Of a stretch of 64,000 nt of DNA, positions 7,601-15,632 are shown piece after piece. A program made the position numbers and the translations under genes. Under the pieces are notes generated by a model that ran no database searches, was not told where the DNA came from, and saw only the letters and a list, made by a program, of their open reading frames with translations. Within the stretch, counting starts at the first letter, position 1; every line of letters begins with the position of its first letter. Origin of the DNA: Chryseobacterium foetidum (GTDB taxonomy: Bacteria > Bacteroidota > Bacteroidia > Flavobacteriales > Weeksellaceae); the NCBI RefSeq assembly GCF_025457425.1, contig NZ_JAMXIA010000001.1:1984001-2048000 (forward strand). Reading direction: 5' to 3'.

Positions 7601-8566
7601 TTATTCTATTTTTACCTTTGCTTTTGTTTTCGGCTTTGCTGCCGTTTTCTTCTCCAGAGCTTTCTTTTTCTCCTTTGTTTTTACAGCTGATTTGGGCTTC
7701 ACCGATTCTTTAGGTTTTGCTGAAGCTGCTTTTTTCTCTGCCGGTTTTGCTTTTACTTCCTCCTTTTTTGCCGGAGTTGCTGCAACGGGAGTTTTAGCTA
7801 AATCTTTATGGCCTGCTTTCAGAATACTGTCGTTTTCTTTAAAATAGGGATTCAGCGTTGTCACAATCTGATTATCATATTTCACAGAAACCATACTGTA
7901 TTTCTGGGAATCCTGAAATATCAGAAACTTTTCCACAAATGTTTTGAAACCTTTTACTTTAAAATCTATATGATCCAGATCTCCGATTTCCACTTTATAA
8001 TTTCCTTCACTGGTCAACAGGTAATAACTGTCTTTATGTTTTGAAATTCCTATAAAATACTTTTTACTGAAATCGTCTTTATCAATTTTGCTCACCAGTT
8101 CCGCCACTTTTTCATATTCGTCTTTCTTCACATTTCCAGTCACCAACATGCATGAATGCGAATAGGTTTTCGAAATTGGAAATTCAGTTCCTTTTTCATC
8201 AACATAGAAATCTCTCCCGTTGTAATTTAGGCGGAACACCGGAACTCTCTGTTTGATATCCAGATGCAGCTTTCCGTTTAAATTTAAATAAACATTGGCA
8301 CTGTCAACCGCCGGAAGTGCATTGATTTTCTTTTCCAGCTCCGGAATATTTAAATCTCCCACTTTGCCGGAAGGATTTTCCTTGATGACGATTTGCTTGA
8401 TATCTTTTTCGTCAATAAAGTAAACCGGCGTTTTCTCATTCATTTTTACAGAAATTTTCTCATCCGTAATCTTCTGACCACTGAATTTCTTTAACGAGAA
8501 ACTCAGCAGGAAACCAAGAATGATCACTGTGATGGCAATTTTTAAAATTCTGTATTTGTTTTTCAT
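7601..8566 (-). CDS. ftsQ: Cell division protein FtsQ
   Basis: A 321-residue bitopic division protein: a short cytoplasmic N-terminus, one membrane helix (ILKIAITVIILGFLLSFSL, residues about 7-25), then the periplasmic POTRA-like and beta domains (for example VYFIDEKDIKQIV and LNGKLHLDIKQRVPVFRL). It bridges early and late divisome proteins. The last 55 residues (267-321) are almost entirely Lys, Ala, Pro, Glu and Ser, strongly basic and probably disordered in the periplasm; this tail is not part of the usual FtsQ fold. The gene lies between murC and ftsA as in other dcw clusters. An interspersed repeat occupies the bases just before the ATG. Confidence 0.93.
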   Translation of the reverse strand: MKNKYRILKIAITVIILGFLLSFSLKKFSGQKITDEKISVKMNEKTPVYFIDEKDIKQIVIKENPSGKVGDLNIPELEKKINALPAVDSANVYLNLNGKLHLDIKQRVPVFRLNYNGRDFYVDEKGTEFPISKTYSHSCMLVTGNVKKDEYEKVAELVSKIDKDDFSKKYFIGISKHKDSYYLLTSEGNYKVEIGDLDHIDFKVKGFKTFVEKFLIFQDSQKYSMVSVKYDNQIVTTLNPYFKENDSILKAGHKDLAKTPVAATPAKKEEVKAKPAEKKAASAKPKESVKPKSAVKTKEKKKALEKKTAAKPKTKAKVKIE

Positions 8567-8594
8567 AATCCCCTAAATCCCCAAAGGGGACTTT
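8567..8594. repeat. Interspersed CCCCAAAGGGG repeat before ftsQ
   Basis: AATCCCCTAAATCCCC followed by AAAGGGGACTTT, with a perfect CCCC-AAA-GGGG core. A matching inverted copy is at 11605-11632 and a variant lies inside murG (11525-11551). Confidence 0.65.
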
Positions 8595-8608
8595 CATACT
8601 GTTTTATC

Positions 8609-9982
8609 TTAATTTTTACTTAACCACTCACAAATCGGGTCGTACAGCGTATCTATATTTCCCGCACCGACAGTGAGTAAAATGTCAAACTCCTTTTCTT
8701 TTATTTTATTAAATGCTTCAGATAAATTTGAAATTTCCTTTTTATCTAAAGTCACTTTTTCCAATAGCCAGTCTGAAGTAATGCCTTCAAAATTCTCCTG
8801 AAGCTCTCTCGCCGGATAGATATCGAGCAAAATCAACTCCTCAGAATTGCTTAAACTTTCAGCAAATCCGTCAGCAAAATCTCTTGTTCTGCTGAATAAA
8901 TGGGGCTGAAATACCACCAATAATTTTTTATCCGGATAAAATGTTTTAATTGAACCCACAACCGCATTAATTTCTGTCGGATGATGCGCGTAATCGTCAA
9001 TGTAAATTTTTCCGCCCGGATAAATATGTTTCGTATATCTTCTTTTGATGCCTTTAAAATTGGCTATAGCTTTCTTTAAAGTTTCAAAATCAACTCCTAA
9101 ATTGTGCAGAATGGCAATCGCAACCGTCGCATTTTCTACATTGTGAATTCCCGGAACATCCCAAACGAACTCTTCGACAAGCTCAGAGTGACAATCGTTT
9201 GCTGGTACATGAAAATCGAAATAGATTTTATCATAATCCATGCGGAGATTATCTGAGTAATAATCGGCTTCCTCGTTGACGGCGTAGGTTTTGTGTGCTC
9301 TTCCTATATCAATTCCTTTTCTTACAAAAAGCTGTTTGTCTTCCGGAACCAATGCTGCAAACTGTCTGAAACCTTCTTCGATTGTATTTTTATCTCCGTA
9401 AATATCCAAATGATCGGCATCCGTGGAAGTAATCACCGCCCAATCCGGAGAAAGGTTGAGGAAACTTCTGTCATATTCGTCGGCTTCCACCACAGAAAAT
9501 TCCGTTCCGTTAAACAGGAAATTTGATTTAAAATTCTCAGAAATTCCACCTAAGAAACATGAGAAAGGCAAATCTGCTTCTTTACACAAATGCGAAACCA
9601 AAGTAGATGTTGTTGTCTTTCCGTGGGTTCCTGCAACAGCGATGCAGTTTGTGTTTTCGGTAATTAAGCCTAAAACTTTTGCTCTCTTTTTTACTTTAAA
9701 ATCATTTTCATTAAAATAATCCAGTATCCCCAGTTTTTTGATTGCCGGAGTGTAGATGACCAAAGTATTTTCTTTCTGAAGTGACGAGATTTTACCGTCA
9801 ATAACATCTTCAAAAACAATATCGATTCCTTCGCTCATCAACATTTGAGTCAGTTTTGTATTGGTTTTATCGTAGCCCAAAACATTCTTGCCCGAAGCAT
9901 GGAAGTAGCGCGCCAAAGCACTCATCCCAATACCTCCGATTCCGACGAAGTAAAAATTCTGATATATTTCTAAATTGTTCAT
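8609..9982 (-). CDS. murC: UDP-N-acetylmuramate--L-alanine ligase MurC
   Basis: A 457-residue Mur ligase that adds L-alanine to UDP-MurNAc in the cytoplasm using ATP. It has the N-terminal Rossmann motif FVGIGGIGMSALARYF, the P-loop AVAGTHGKTTTST near residue 116, the Mg/ATP block with VVEADEYDRSFL near 168, and the C-terminal domain YIDDYAHHPTEI near 327. Residues about 264-271 (CHSELVEE) are encoded by an interspersed repeat (9171-9193) and look like a small insertion between the central and C-terminal parts; it keeps the frame and leaves the motifs intact. The gene is in the usual place between murG and ftsQ except for an intervening GIY-YIG gene. Confidence 0.97.
   Translation of the reverse strand: MNNLEIYQNFYFVGIGGIGMSALARYFHASGKNVLGYDKTNTKLTQMLMSEGIDIVFEDVIDGKISSLQKENTLVIYTPAIKKLGILDYFNENDFKVKKRAKVLGLITENTNCIAVAGTHGKTTTSTLVSHLCKEADLPFSCFLGGISENFKSNFLFNGTEFSVVEADEYDRSFLNLSPDWAVITSTDADHLDIYGDKNTIEEGFRQFAALVPEDKQLFVRKGIDIGRAHKTYAVNEEADYYSDNLRMDYDKIYFDFHVPANDCHSELVEEFVWDVPGIHNVENATVAIAILHNLGVDFETLKKAIANFKGIKRRYTKHIYPGGKIYIDDYAHHPTEINAVVGSIKTFYPDKKLLVVFQPHLFSRTRDFADGFAESLSNSEELILLDIYPARELQENFEGITSDWLLEKVTLDKKEISNLSEAFNKIKEKEFDILLTVGAGNIDTLYDPICEWLSKN
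9171..9193. repeat. CTTCGACAAGCTCAG interspersed repeat inside murC
   Basis: The segment contains CTTCGACAAGCTCAG and continues AGTGACA, matching the copies at 10077-10095 and 10374-10397. On the coding strand it is read in frame as HSELVEE. Confidence 0.75.
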
Positions 9983-10043
9983 TTTTAATTTAATCTTGTT
10001 TTGCTATCTAAGCAATCTTATAATTTTGATGCATTAACTAAAT

Positions 10044-10352
10044 TTAGTTAGTACATGAAATCTTTTTTTTCAACAACCCTTCGACAAGCTCAGGGAATTC
10101 CCAATTATCATTTATTATAGCTTCTTTCTTTTTTCTGCTCCACCCTTTCACTTGCTTTTCAAATTCTATAGCTTGATTAATATCATTAAACTCATAGTAG
10201 AAAACCAATTCTACAAGTCTTCTTTTATAAGTGTAGCTTTCTGGCTTGTTCCCATCATTATGTTCATTTATTCTTCGCTCTAAATCATTTGTAACTCCTG
10301 TGTAATAAGAGTTATCGGAACATTTGACAATATAAACGTAGTATAACAACAT
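10044..10352 (-). CDS. GIY-YIG nuclease-family small protein
   Basis: A 102-residue protein starting MLLYYVYIVKCSDNSYYTGVTNDLERRINEHN: the Tyr-Val-Tyr and Tyr-Thr-Gly elements and the following Arg and His are the GIY-YIG core (UvrC/URI type, COG2827). A TTG start 21 bases upstream is possible, but the ATG at 10352 fits the family better. The C-terminus NWEFPELVEGLLKKK comes from an interspersed repeat. Small stand-alone GIY-YIG proteins are of unknown function; a structure-specific DNA nuclease is the usual inference. Its position between murG and murC breaks an otherwise conserved order, and perfect 27-base direct repeats lie at both ends, so it is probably a recent insertion. Confidence 0.88.
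   Translation of the reverse strand: MLLYYVYIVKCSDNSYYTGVTNDLERRINEHNDGNKPESYTYKRRLVELVFYYEFNDINQAIEFEKQVKGWSRKKKEAIINDNWEFPELVEGLLKKKISCTN
10069..10095. repeat. 27-bp direct repeat, copy 1 (3' end of the GIY-YIG gene)
   Basis: Begins TTCAACAACCC and ends AAGCTCAGGG. It is identical over 27 bases to 10366-10392, a distance of 297 bases (99 codons). It contains the CTTCGACAAGCTCAGG repeat core and encodes the PELVEG tail of the nuclease. Confidence 0.85.
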
Positions 10353-10365
10353 AATTTTATCCTTA

Positions 10366-10397
10366 TTCAACAACCCTTCGACAAGCTCAGGGTGACA
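10366..10397. repeat. 27-bp direct repeat, copy 2, extended by GTGACA
   Basis: The first 27 bases equal 10069-10095. It lies just upstream of the GIY-YIG ATG (10352). With 10429-10450 it forms an inverted pair sharing the core CTTCGACAAGCTCAG. Confidence 0.85.
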
Positions 10398-10428
10398 TCT
10401 CTAATAATGGATGCCTTTAAATTTCCGC

Positions 10429-10450
10429 TGTCAGGCTGAGCTTGTCGAAG
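10429..10450. repeat. Inverted copy of the repeat, carrying the murG stop codon
   Basis: CTGAGCTTGTCGAAG is the reverse complement of the core in copy 2. The murG stop (10431-10433) lies inside it, so the last residues of MurG (KASTSSA) are repeat-encoded. Confidence 0.8.
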
Positions 10451-11585
10451 CCTTAAAAATCTCATCCACAATTTCTTTTGCCGCATTGGGTTTGGCAAAA
10501 TATTTCAGATTGTCTGACATTTCTTTTCGTACATTTTCGTTTTCGCAGATTTCTGATAATGTGTTCCAGAATTTTTCCTCCATTTCTGAATCTTTTACAA
10601 TTCTTGCTGCATTTTTCTCAACTAAATTCATCGCATTTTTGGTCTGATGATCTTCTGCGGCAGTTGGTAACGGAACCAAAATCACGGGCTTTTTTGCCAT
10701 CGCCAATTCTGAAATCGCTATTGCTCCCGCTCTGGAAACGATCACATCGGCTGCAGAATAGGCAGTTGCCATATCGGAAATAAACTCCTTGATTTGGATG
10801 GAAGCCGGAGGCTGGATGCTGGAAGTTATCTCCGCAAAGTCCAATTTCCCAGTTTGCCAAATCAACTGATGGCCTTTTTCTTTCAGGTTTTCTAAATTAT
10901 CTTTCCAGCCGTTGTTTAAAGTTCGTGAACCTTGCGAACCACCTACTGAAAGAATCGTTAATTTATTTTTGTCTAAACCTAATTTTTCTTTTGCAGTTTC
11001 AGAGTCGGTTAAGTCTGAAATTACATTTTGGCGAACCGGATTTCCAAGGAAGAATGTTTTAGTTCCATGAAAAAATTTCTCCATATCCGGATAGGCTGTA
11101 AAAATTGCTTTCGCTTTTTTACTGTTGGCAGTGTTAGTCTTTCCAGGAAAAGAATTCTGCTCCTGGATGAAAGTGGGAATCCCCATTTTCGCAGCCATGA
11201 ATAAGGCTGGACCGCTCGCAAAACCACCTGTTCCTACCGCAAAATCAGGTTTGAATTCTTTAATTATTTTTTTTGCTTTAATCAAACTTGAAATAAGCTT
11301 GAAAGGCAATCCTATATTTTTAAGCAGATTTCCTCTGTCGAAACCGGCAATGTTTAAACCCTGTATTTTGTAGCCAGCCTGCGGAACTTTTTCCATTTCC
11401 ATTTTTCCGTTGGCACCGATGAACAAAAATTCTGCATCAGGAAATCTTCTTTTGATTTCATCTGCAATAGCGATAGCCGGGAAGATATGTCCTCCTGTAC
11501 CGCCGCCACTCATAAGAATGCGAAAATCCCCCTTTCCCCCAAAGGGGCGAGCGATGTTAGATTCTATGTTCATTTTTGCTTCCAC
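10431..11585 (-). CDS. murG: Lipid II synthase MurG
   Basis: A 384-residue membrane-associated GT28 glycosyltransferase that adds GlcNAc to lipid I. The N-domain loop LMSGGGTGGHIFPAIAIA is near residues 24-41, and SVGGSQGSRTLN near 190 is the second glycine loop; the C-terminal UDP-GlcNAc site includes SRAGAIAISELA and PTAAEDHQTKNA. Both ends are odd. Residues 12-21 (ARPFGGKGDF) come from a CCCCAAAGGGG-type repeat and the final KASTSSA from the CTTCGACAAGCTCAG repeat. The true start could be the ATG at 11585 or 11573; the enzyme core does not depend on this choice. Confidence 0.96.
   Translation of the reverse strand: MEAKMNIESNIARPFGGKGDFRILMSGGGTGGHIFPAIAIADEIKRRFPDAEFLFIGANGKMEMEKVPQAGYKIQGLNIAGFDRGNLLKNIGLPFKLISSLIKAKKIIKEFKPDFAVGTGGFASGPALFMAAKMGIPTFIQEQNSFPGKTNTANSKKAKAIFTAYPDMEKFFHGTKTFFLGNPVRQNVISDLTDSETAKEKLGLDKNKLTILSVGGSQGSRTLNNGWKDNLENLKEKGHQLIWQTGKLDFAEITSSIQPPASIQIKEFISDMATAYSAADVIVSRAGAIAISELAMAKKPVILVPLPTAAEDHQTKNAMNLVEKNAARIVKDSEMEEKFWNTLSEICENENVRKEMSDNLKYFAKPNAAKEIVDEIFKASTSSA
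11525..11551. repeat. CCCCAAAGGGG-type repeat inside the 5' end of murG
   Basis: CCCCCTTTCCCCCAAAGGGG resembles the copies before ftsQ (8567-8594) and at the end of ftsW (11605-11632), and is translated as part of the MurG N-terminal extension. Confidence 0.55.
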
Positions 11586-11604
11586 AATATTTTTTATCTT
11601 TTAA

Positions 11605-11632
11605 AAAGTCTCCTTTGGGGATTTAAGGGATT
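11605..11632. repeat. Interspersed CCCCAAAGG repeat at the ftsW/murG junction
   Basis: Read on the minus strand it is AATCCCTTAAATCCCC then AAAGGAGACTTT, nearly identical to 8567-8594. It touches the ftsW stop codon (11631-11633). Confidence 0.65.
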
Positions 11633-12869
11633 AAGCTATATCGTTAATTTCTGCTACACTTTGTTTTTTGCCAATACCTTCTTCATCATAAACCTGTATT
11701 CTTGAGCTTACACTCAAAACCAGCCCCAACTGGATGTAAGTCACCAACATTGAAGTTCCTCCGTAACTGATCAGCGGCAATGGCTGTCCAGTAACAGGTA
11801 TTAAATTGACGGCAACTGCAATATTCACAGCCAACTGCACAAAAATCATCACTCCAATGCTCAACACCAGCAACGATCCGAAAAACGCAGGCATTTTACT
11901 GGCAATCATTACAATTCTCACGATCATAATCATGTACAGAATAATCAGAAATGCTGAACCGAAAAGTCCGTATTCTTCAACGATAATGGCAAATATAAAA
12001 TCGGAAGCAGACTGTGGAAGCATTTGTTTTAAAGCACTTTTCCCTGGTCCCATTCCGGTAACGCCACCGTGAACGATGGCAGCTTTCGCCTGCATGACTT
12101 GATAATTTTTAGCCTTTACGCTTTCATCATCTACATCAGCAGTTTTGGCTTTGCTTGAGGTAAATGTTTCAATACGGCTCATCCATGTGTGAACACGGTT
12201 TCCACCGATCATATTTGTATTTAAAGCAACCAGTAAAAACAAAATAATTGCAATAACTGAAGTTGAAATAAATCCTGCGATGTACTTCCAATGGAGCTGT
12301 CCGATAACCAGAACGATTACTGAAACCATTAATATCATCAATGCTGTAGAACCGTTGTCTTTTGCAACCAGCAAAAACACCAGTAAAATGGGTCCGAAAA
12401 TAAAGCCTATATTTTCTCCAACCGTTCTTTCTCTAACTATTTTTTTGGTTAAATATCTGCAGAGATAAATAATCAGCATTAAAAATGCAAATGACGATGG
12501 CTGAAATGAAAACGGCGTACCCGGAATTTTTAACCATCGTGAAGCACTCGCTCCGTCAATCGTTTGACCTGTAAACATCGTTAATACAAGCAATCCACAC
12601 ATGATAATCAGCAATCCCATGCTTATTTTGCCAATGTGTTCGTATTTTACCATTCCGACCATTCTCATCAGTCCAAATCCTAAAATCACAAAAAACATGT
12701 GTTTTACAACGTGGCTGGTTGTCGTACCGTTGTTTACGATGTATTCCAGATTAGAACTTGCAGAATAAACCGGAAATATCGAAAAAATGGAAATCAAAAT
12801 GATGACCATCCAAAGAACTTTGTCGCCCTTCAGAAATTCAAATTTTTGCTCTGTAATCTGTTCGTTCAT
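11631..12869 (-). CDS. ftsW: Septal peptidoglycan polymerase FtsW
   Basis: A 412-residue SEDS-family integral membrane protein with about ten hydrophobic segments. It makes septal glycan strands from lipid II together with the transpeptidase FtsI, whose gene is upstream in the same cluster. The SEDS signature is visible: GQPLPLISYGGTSMLVTYIQLG near residues 365-386, and the large extracytoplasmic loop around MIGGNRVHTWMSRIETF. The C-terminus is short. The gene stands between murD and murG as in most dcw clusters, which favours FtsW over RodA. Confidence 0.95.
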   Translation of the reverse strand: MNEQITEQKFEFLKGDKVLWMVIILISIFSIFPVYSASSNLEYIVNNGTTTSHVVKHMFFVILGFGLMRMVGMVKYEHIGKISMGLLIIMCGLLVLTMFTGQTIDGASASRWLKIPGTPFSFQPSSFAFLMLIIYLCRYLTKKIVRERTVGENIGFIFGPILLVFLLVAKDNGSTALMILMVSVIVLVIGQLHWKYIAGFISTSVIAIILFLLVALNTNMIGGNRVHTWMSRIETFTSSKAKTADVDDESVKAKNYQVMQAKAAIVHGGVTGMGPGKSALKQMLPQSASDFIFAIIVEEYGLFGSAFLIILYMIMIVRIVMIASKMPAFFGSLLVLSIGVMIFVQLAVNIAVAVNLIPVTGQPLPLISYGGTSMLVTYIQLGLVLSVSSRIQVYDEEGIGKKQSVAEINDIA

Positions 12870-12884
12870 ATTGTTTGTACTGAT

Positions 12885-12933
12885 GTAGAACGTATAAAGT
12901 ACAATGTACTTTGTACACCTGACATTTTACATT
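12885..12933. repeat. Heptad array between murD and ftsW (word TGTACTT)
   Basis: GTA recurs at 12885, 12892, 12899, 12906 and 12913, then ACA at 12915, 12922 and 12929: 7-base spacing in both arms, with the second arm inverted. Same word family as 14271-14340. Confidence 0.75.
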
Positions 12934-14259
12934 TTATTTTAATACCTGCTCTTTAAACTGATGACCTCTGTCTTCATAATTATTGAAGAGGTCAAAACTT
13001 GCGCAGCATGGTGAGAGTAAAACCGTATCTCCTGATTTCCCGAGAGACTTTGAAACTTTCACGGCTTCTTCCATGCTTGATGTGCTGTAAATCAGCTCTT
13101 TTTTGTCTTTGAAGAAGTCGATAACTTTTTGATTATCAAGCCCTAAGCAGACAATTGCTTTCACTTTTCTTTTAACTAAGTCTTCAACTTCTGTGTAATC
13201 ATTTCCTTTATCTACGCCACCGACAATCCATATTGTGGGGTTTTTCATGCTTTCCAAAGCGTAATAAGCGGCGTTAACGTTGGTTGCCTTACTGTCGTTA
13301 ATGAATTTTACACCATTAATCTCTGTAACCAATTCCAGTCTGTGCTCAACTGCCTGAAAAGTCATCAGTGAATTTCTGATACTTTCATTGTTGATTTCTA
13401 GTATTTTACCGGCAATTGAGGCCGCTAAACTGTTGGCAACATTATGATTTCCCAATAAAGACAATTCATCAATTTTCATGGTGAACTGGTCTTTCAGATT
13501 AACTTCAATATTTTCTCCGTTAATAAAACCACCTTCAGAAAGCTTCTCTTTCGTAGAAAACGGGATCATTTTAGCCTTAATCTCAAATTTTTCGAGAATA
13601 TTTTTACTCATTTCGTCATCTTTATTGTAGATGAAAAAATTGTCGTTCTCCTGATTTTCAGCAATTCTGAATTTCGCCAAAGCATATTCTTCATAGTTGT
13701 AATTGTACTGATCGAGGTGATCTTTAGACAAATTCAACAGCAGAGAAATATAAGGTCTGAAATTCTGAATATCATCCAGCTGGAAAGAGCTTACTTCCAA
13801 AACATAATATTCGTGGTTTTCGTCGGCCACCTGTTTTGCAAAACTGTAGCCTATATTTCCGCCTAATCCTACATTTAATCCGTCGTTTTTAAGAATATGA
13901 TAAATAAGAGACGTTGTTGTCGTTTTACCGTTGCTTCCAGTGATGGCAATGATCTTCGCATCTGTAAATTCCGCGGCAAATTCTATTTCCGAAGACAGTC
14001 TGATGCCTTTGTCATGAATTTTAGTGATCATCTCAGCCTTCTTGGGAATCCCCGGACTTTTTACAATCCAGTCTGCATTTAAAATTCTTTCCTCATCGTG
14101 ATTTTCCTCTTCAAATTCAATCTCATTTTCAGTCAGAAAATGTTTGTAGTTATCCTTAATGGCACCTTTGTCTGAAAGAAACACTTCCAAACCTCTCTTT
14201 TTAGCCAGATAAGCAGCACCACAACCGCTTTCGCCACCTCCTAAAACAACTATTTTCAT
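12934..14259 (-). CDS. murD: UDP-N-acetylmuramoylalanine--D-glutamate ligase MurD
   Basis: A 441-residue Mur ligase that adds D-glutamate. I use the ATG at 14259, giving MKIVVLGGGESGCGAAYLAKKRG, because the longer frame to 14298 adds residues encoded by a heptad array and is not family-like. Motifs: N-terminal Rossmann GGGESGCGAAYL, P-loop AITGSNGKTTTTSL near residue 106, the lysine/His region LNLSKDHLDQYNYNYEEYALAKFRI, NDSKATNVNAAYYAL near 300 and the C-terminal SPCCASFDLFNNYEDRGHQF. It acts in the cytoplasm between MurC and MurE. Confidence 0.97.
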   Translation of the reverse strand: MKIVVLGGGESGCGAAYLAKKRGLEVFLSDKGAIKDNYKHFLTENEIEFEEENHDEERILNADWIVKSPGIPKKAEMITKIHDKGIRLSSEIEFAAEFTDAKIIAITGSNGKTTTTSLIYHILKNDGLNVGLGGNIGYSFAKQVADENHEYYVLEVSSFQLDDIQNFRPYISLLLNLSKDHLDQYNYNYEEYALAKFRIAENQENDNFFIYNKDDEMSKNILEKFEIKAKMIPFSTKEKLSEGGFINGENIEVNLKDQFTMKIDELSLLGNHNVANSLAASIAGKILEINNESIRNSLMTFQAVEHRLELVTEINGVKFINDSKATNVNAAYYALESMKNPTIWIVGGVDKGNDYTEVEDLVKRKVKAIVCLGLDNQKVIDFFKDKKELIYSTSSMEEAVKVSKSLGKSGDTVLLSPCCASFDLFNNYEDRGHQFKEQVLK

Positions 14260-14270
14260 AATTAATTTTT

Positions 14271-14340
14271 TGTAAAATGTACAATGTAAGCCGCACAATG
14301 TATTTCAAACTGTTATACATTCATACTTTTTACTTTATAC
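14271..14340. repeat. Ten-unit two-armed heptad array between mraY and murD (word TGTACAA)
   Basis: Seventy bases divide exactly into ten 7-mers: TGTAAAA, TGTACAA, TGTAAGC, CGCACAA, TGTATTT, CAAACTG, TTATACA, TTCATAC, TTTTTAC, TTTATAC. The second half is the inverted family, so the transcript could fold back. Confidence 0.8.
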
Positions 14341-14346
14341 AAAATT

Positions 14347-15588
14347 CTACCTCATCTTCAATGTAATGAGACAAACTATCGCCATCATAACTCCTATGAT
14401 AATCATCCTGTTAACGATTTTACTTTCGTGGAAACCGTCTTTCTGATAATGATGATGCAGAGGAGACATTTTAAACAATCTGTTATTCTGGGCATATTCC
14501 AACCCGAATTTTCTTTTTCTGTATTTGAAAACAACCACCTGAAGCATTACAGATATGTTTTCGATTAAAAAGATTCCGCATAAAACGGGAATCATTAATT
14601 CTTTTCTTAAAATAATCGCCAAAACGGCAATTACACCGCCGAGCATTAAACTTCCCGTGTCTCCCATGAAAACTTGAGCGGGATAGGTATTGTACCAGAA
14701 AAACCCGATCACCGCACCTACCATGGCGACGGCAAAAATGGTGGTTTCACCCATATTCGGGAGAAACATAATATTGAGATAATCTGCAAAAATGATGTTA
14801 CCTGAAACGTAAGCGAAAAATGCCAGCGCCAGTAAAATAATCGTACTCGTTCCGGCCGCGAGACCATCAATTCCATCGGTGATATTGGCACCGTTTGAGA
14901 CTGCTGTTACAATGAAAATTACAATCGGGATGAAGACAATCCATGCCCATTCATGAGCTTCGGCATCATCCATCCAAAACAATATTCCACTGTAGTCAAA
15001 CTCATTATTTTTGGTGAACGGAACTGTAGATACGGTAATTTTTTCAGTTGGAGAAAAATTCTGTTCCACATTATTTCTGTTCACTACTTTAGCATCAGCG
15101 TACTTTCTTTTAACCGTAATATCGGGATGAAAATACATGGTAACTCCAACGATTAGCCCTAAACCAACCTGCCCAACGATCTTAAATTTTCCGCTGAGAC
15201 CGTCTTTGTTTTTCTTTACTTTCTTTAAATAATCATCAATAAAACCAATTGCACCCATCCAGACTACCGAAACAATCAGCAGAACGATATACACATTGGT
15301 AATTCTGGTAAACAGTAAAACAGGTATCAGGGTTGCAATGATGATGATCAAACCACCCATGGTTGGTGTTCCTTCTTTCTGTTTTTGTCCGTCTAATCCC
15401 AAATCACGAACCAACTCGCCCATCTGTTTTCCTCTCAGGTAATTGATGATATTTTTACCGTAAATAAGAGCAATCAACAAAGACAGCAACACCGCCATTC
15501 CTGCACGGAAAGAGATGTACTTCATCATTCCCATTCCTGGAATGTGGATGCCTTGGCTCGTAAGATATTCGTATAGATAGTATAGCAT
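14347..15588 (-). CDS. mraY: Phospho-MurNAc-pentapeptide transferase MraY
   Basis: A 413-residue membrane enzyme that transfers phospho-MurNAc-pentapeptide to undecaprenyl phosphate, making lipid I. It shows the polyprenyl-phosphate transferase motifs: [11 protein letters not shown] near residue 75, [22 protein letters not shown] near 115 (the Asp pair), [15 protein letters not shown] near 236, and the [13 protein letters not shown] loop near residue 385. An insertion of roughly 60 residues between the two motif blocks (around [16 protein letters not shown]) is usual in Bacteroidota MraY. The gene lies between the four-helix-bundle gene and murD. Confidence 0.97.
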   Translation of the reverse strand: MLYYLYEYLTSQGIHIPGMGMMKYISFRAGMAVLLSLLIALIYGKNIINYLRGKQMGELVRDLGLDGQKQKEGTPTMGGLIIIIATLIPVLLFTRITNVYIVLLIVSVVWMGAIGFIDDYLKKVKKNKDGLSGKFKIVGQVGLGLIVGVTMYFHPDITVKRKYADAKVVNRNNVEQNFSPTEKITVSTVPFTKNNEFDYSGILFWMDDAEAHEWAWIVFIPIVIFIVTAVSNGANITDGIDGLAAGTSTIILLALAFFAYVSGNIIFADYLNIMFLPNMGETTIFAVAMVGAVIGFFWYNTYPAQVFMGDTGSLMLGGVIAVLAIILRKELMIPVLCGIFLIENISVMLQVVVFKYRKRKFGLEYAQNNRLFKMSPLHHHYQKDGFHESKIVNRMIIIGVMMAIVCLITLKMR

Positions 15589-15594
15589 TTTTTT

Positions 15595-15622
15595 ATAATT
15601 GATGATTGATAAATGATGATTG
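15595..15622. repeat. Heptad array, left arm flanking the four-helix-bundle gene
   Basis: Four consecutive units: ATAATTG, ATGATTG, ATAAATG, ATGATTG. It is inverted relative to 16002-16029; the two arms agree at 24 of 28 positions. Confidence 0.85.
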
Positions 15623-15632
15623 ATATTTAAAA

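Noticed and set aside
14260-14298. N-terminal extension of MurD (MCGLHCTFYKKLI)
   Set aside because: It is translated heptad-array DNA; MurD proteins begin at the Rossmann strand at 14259.
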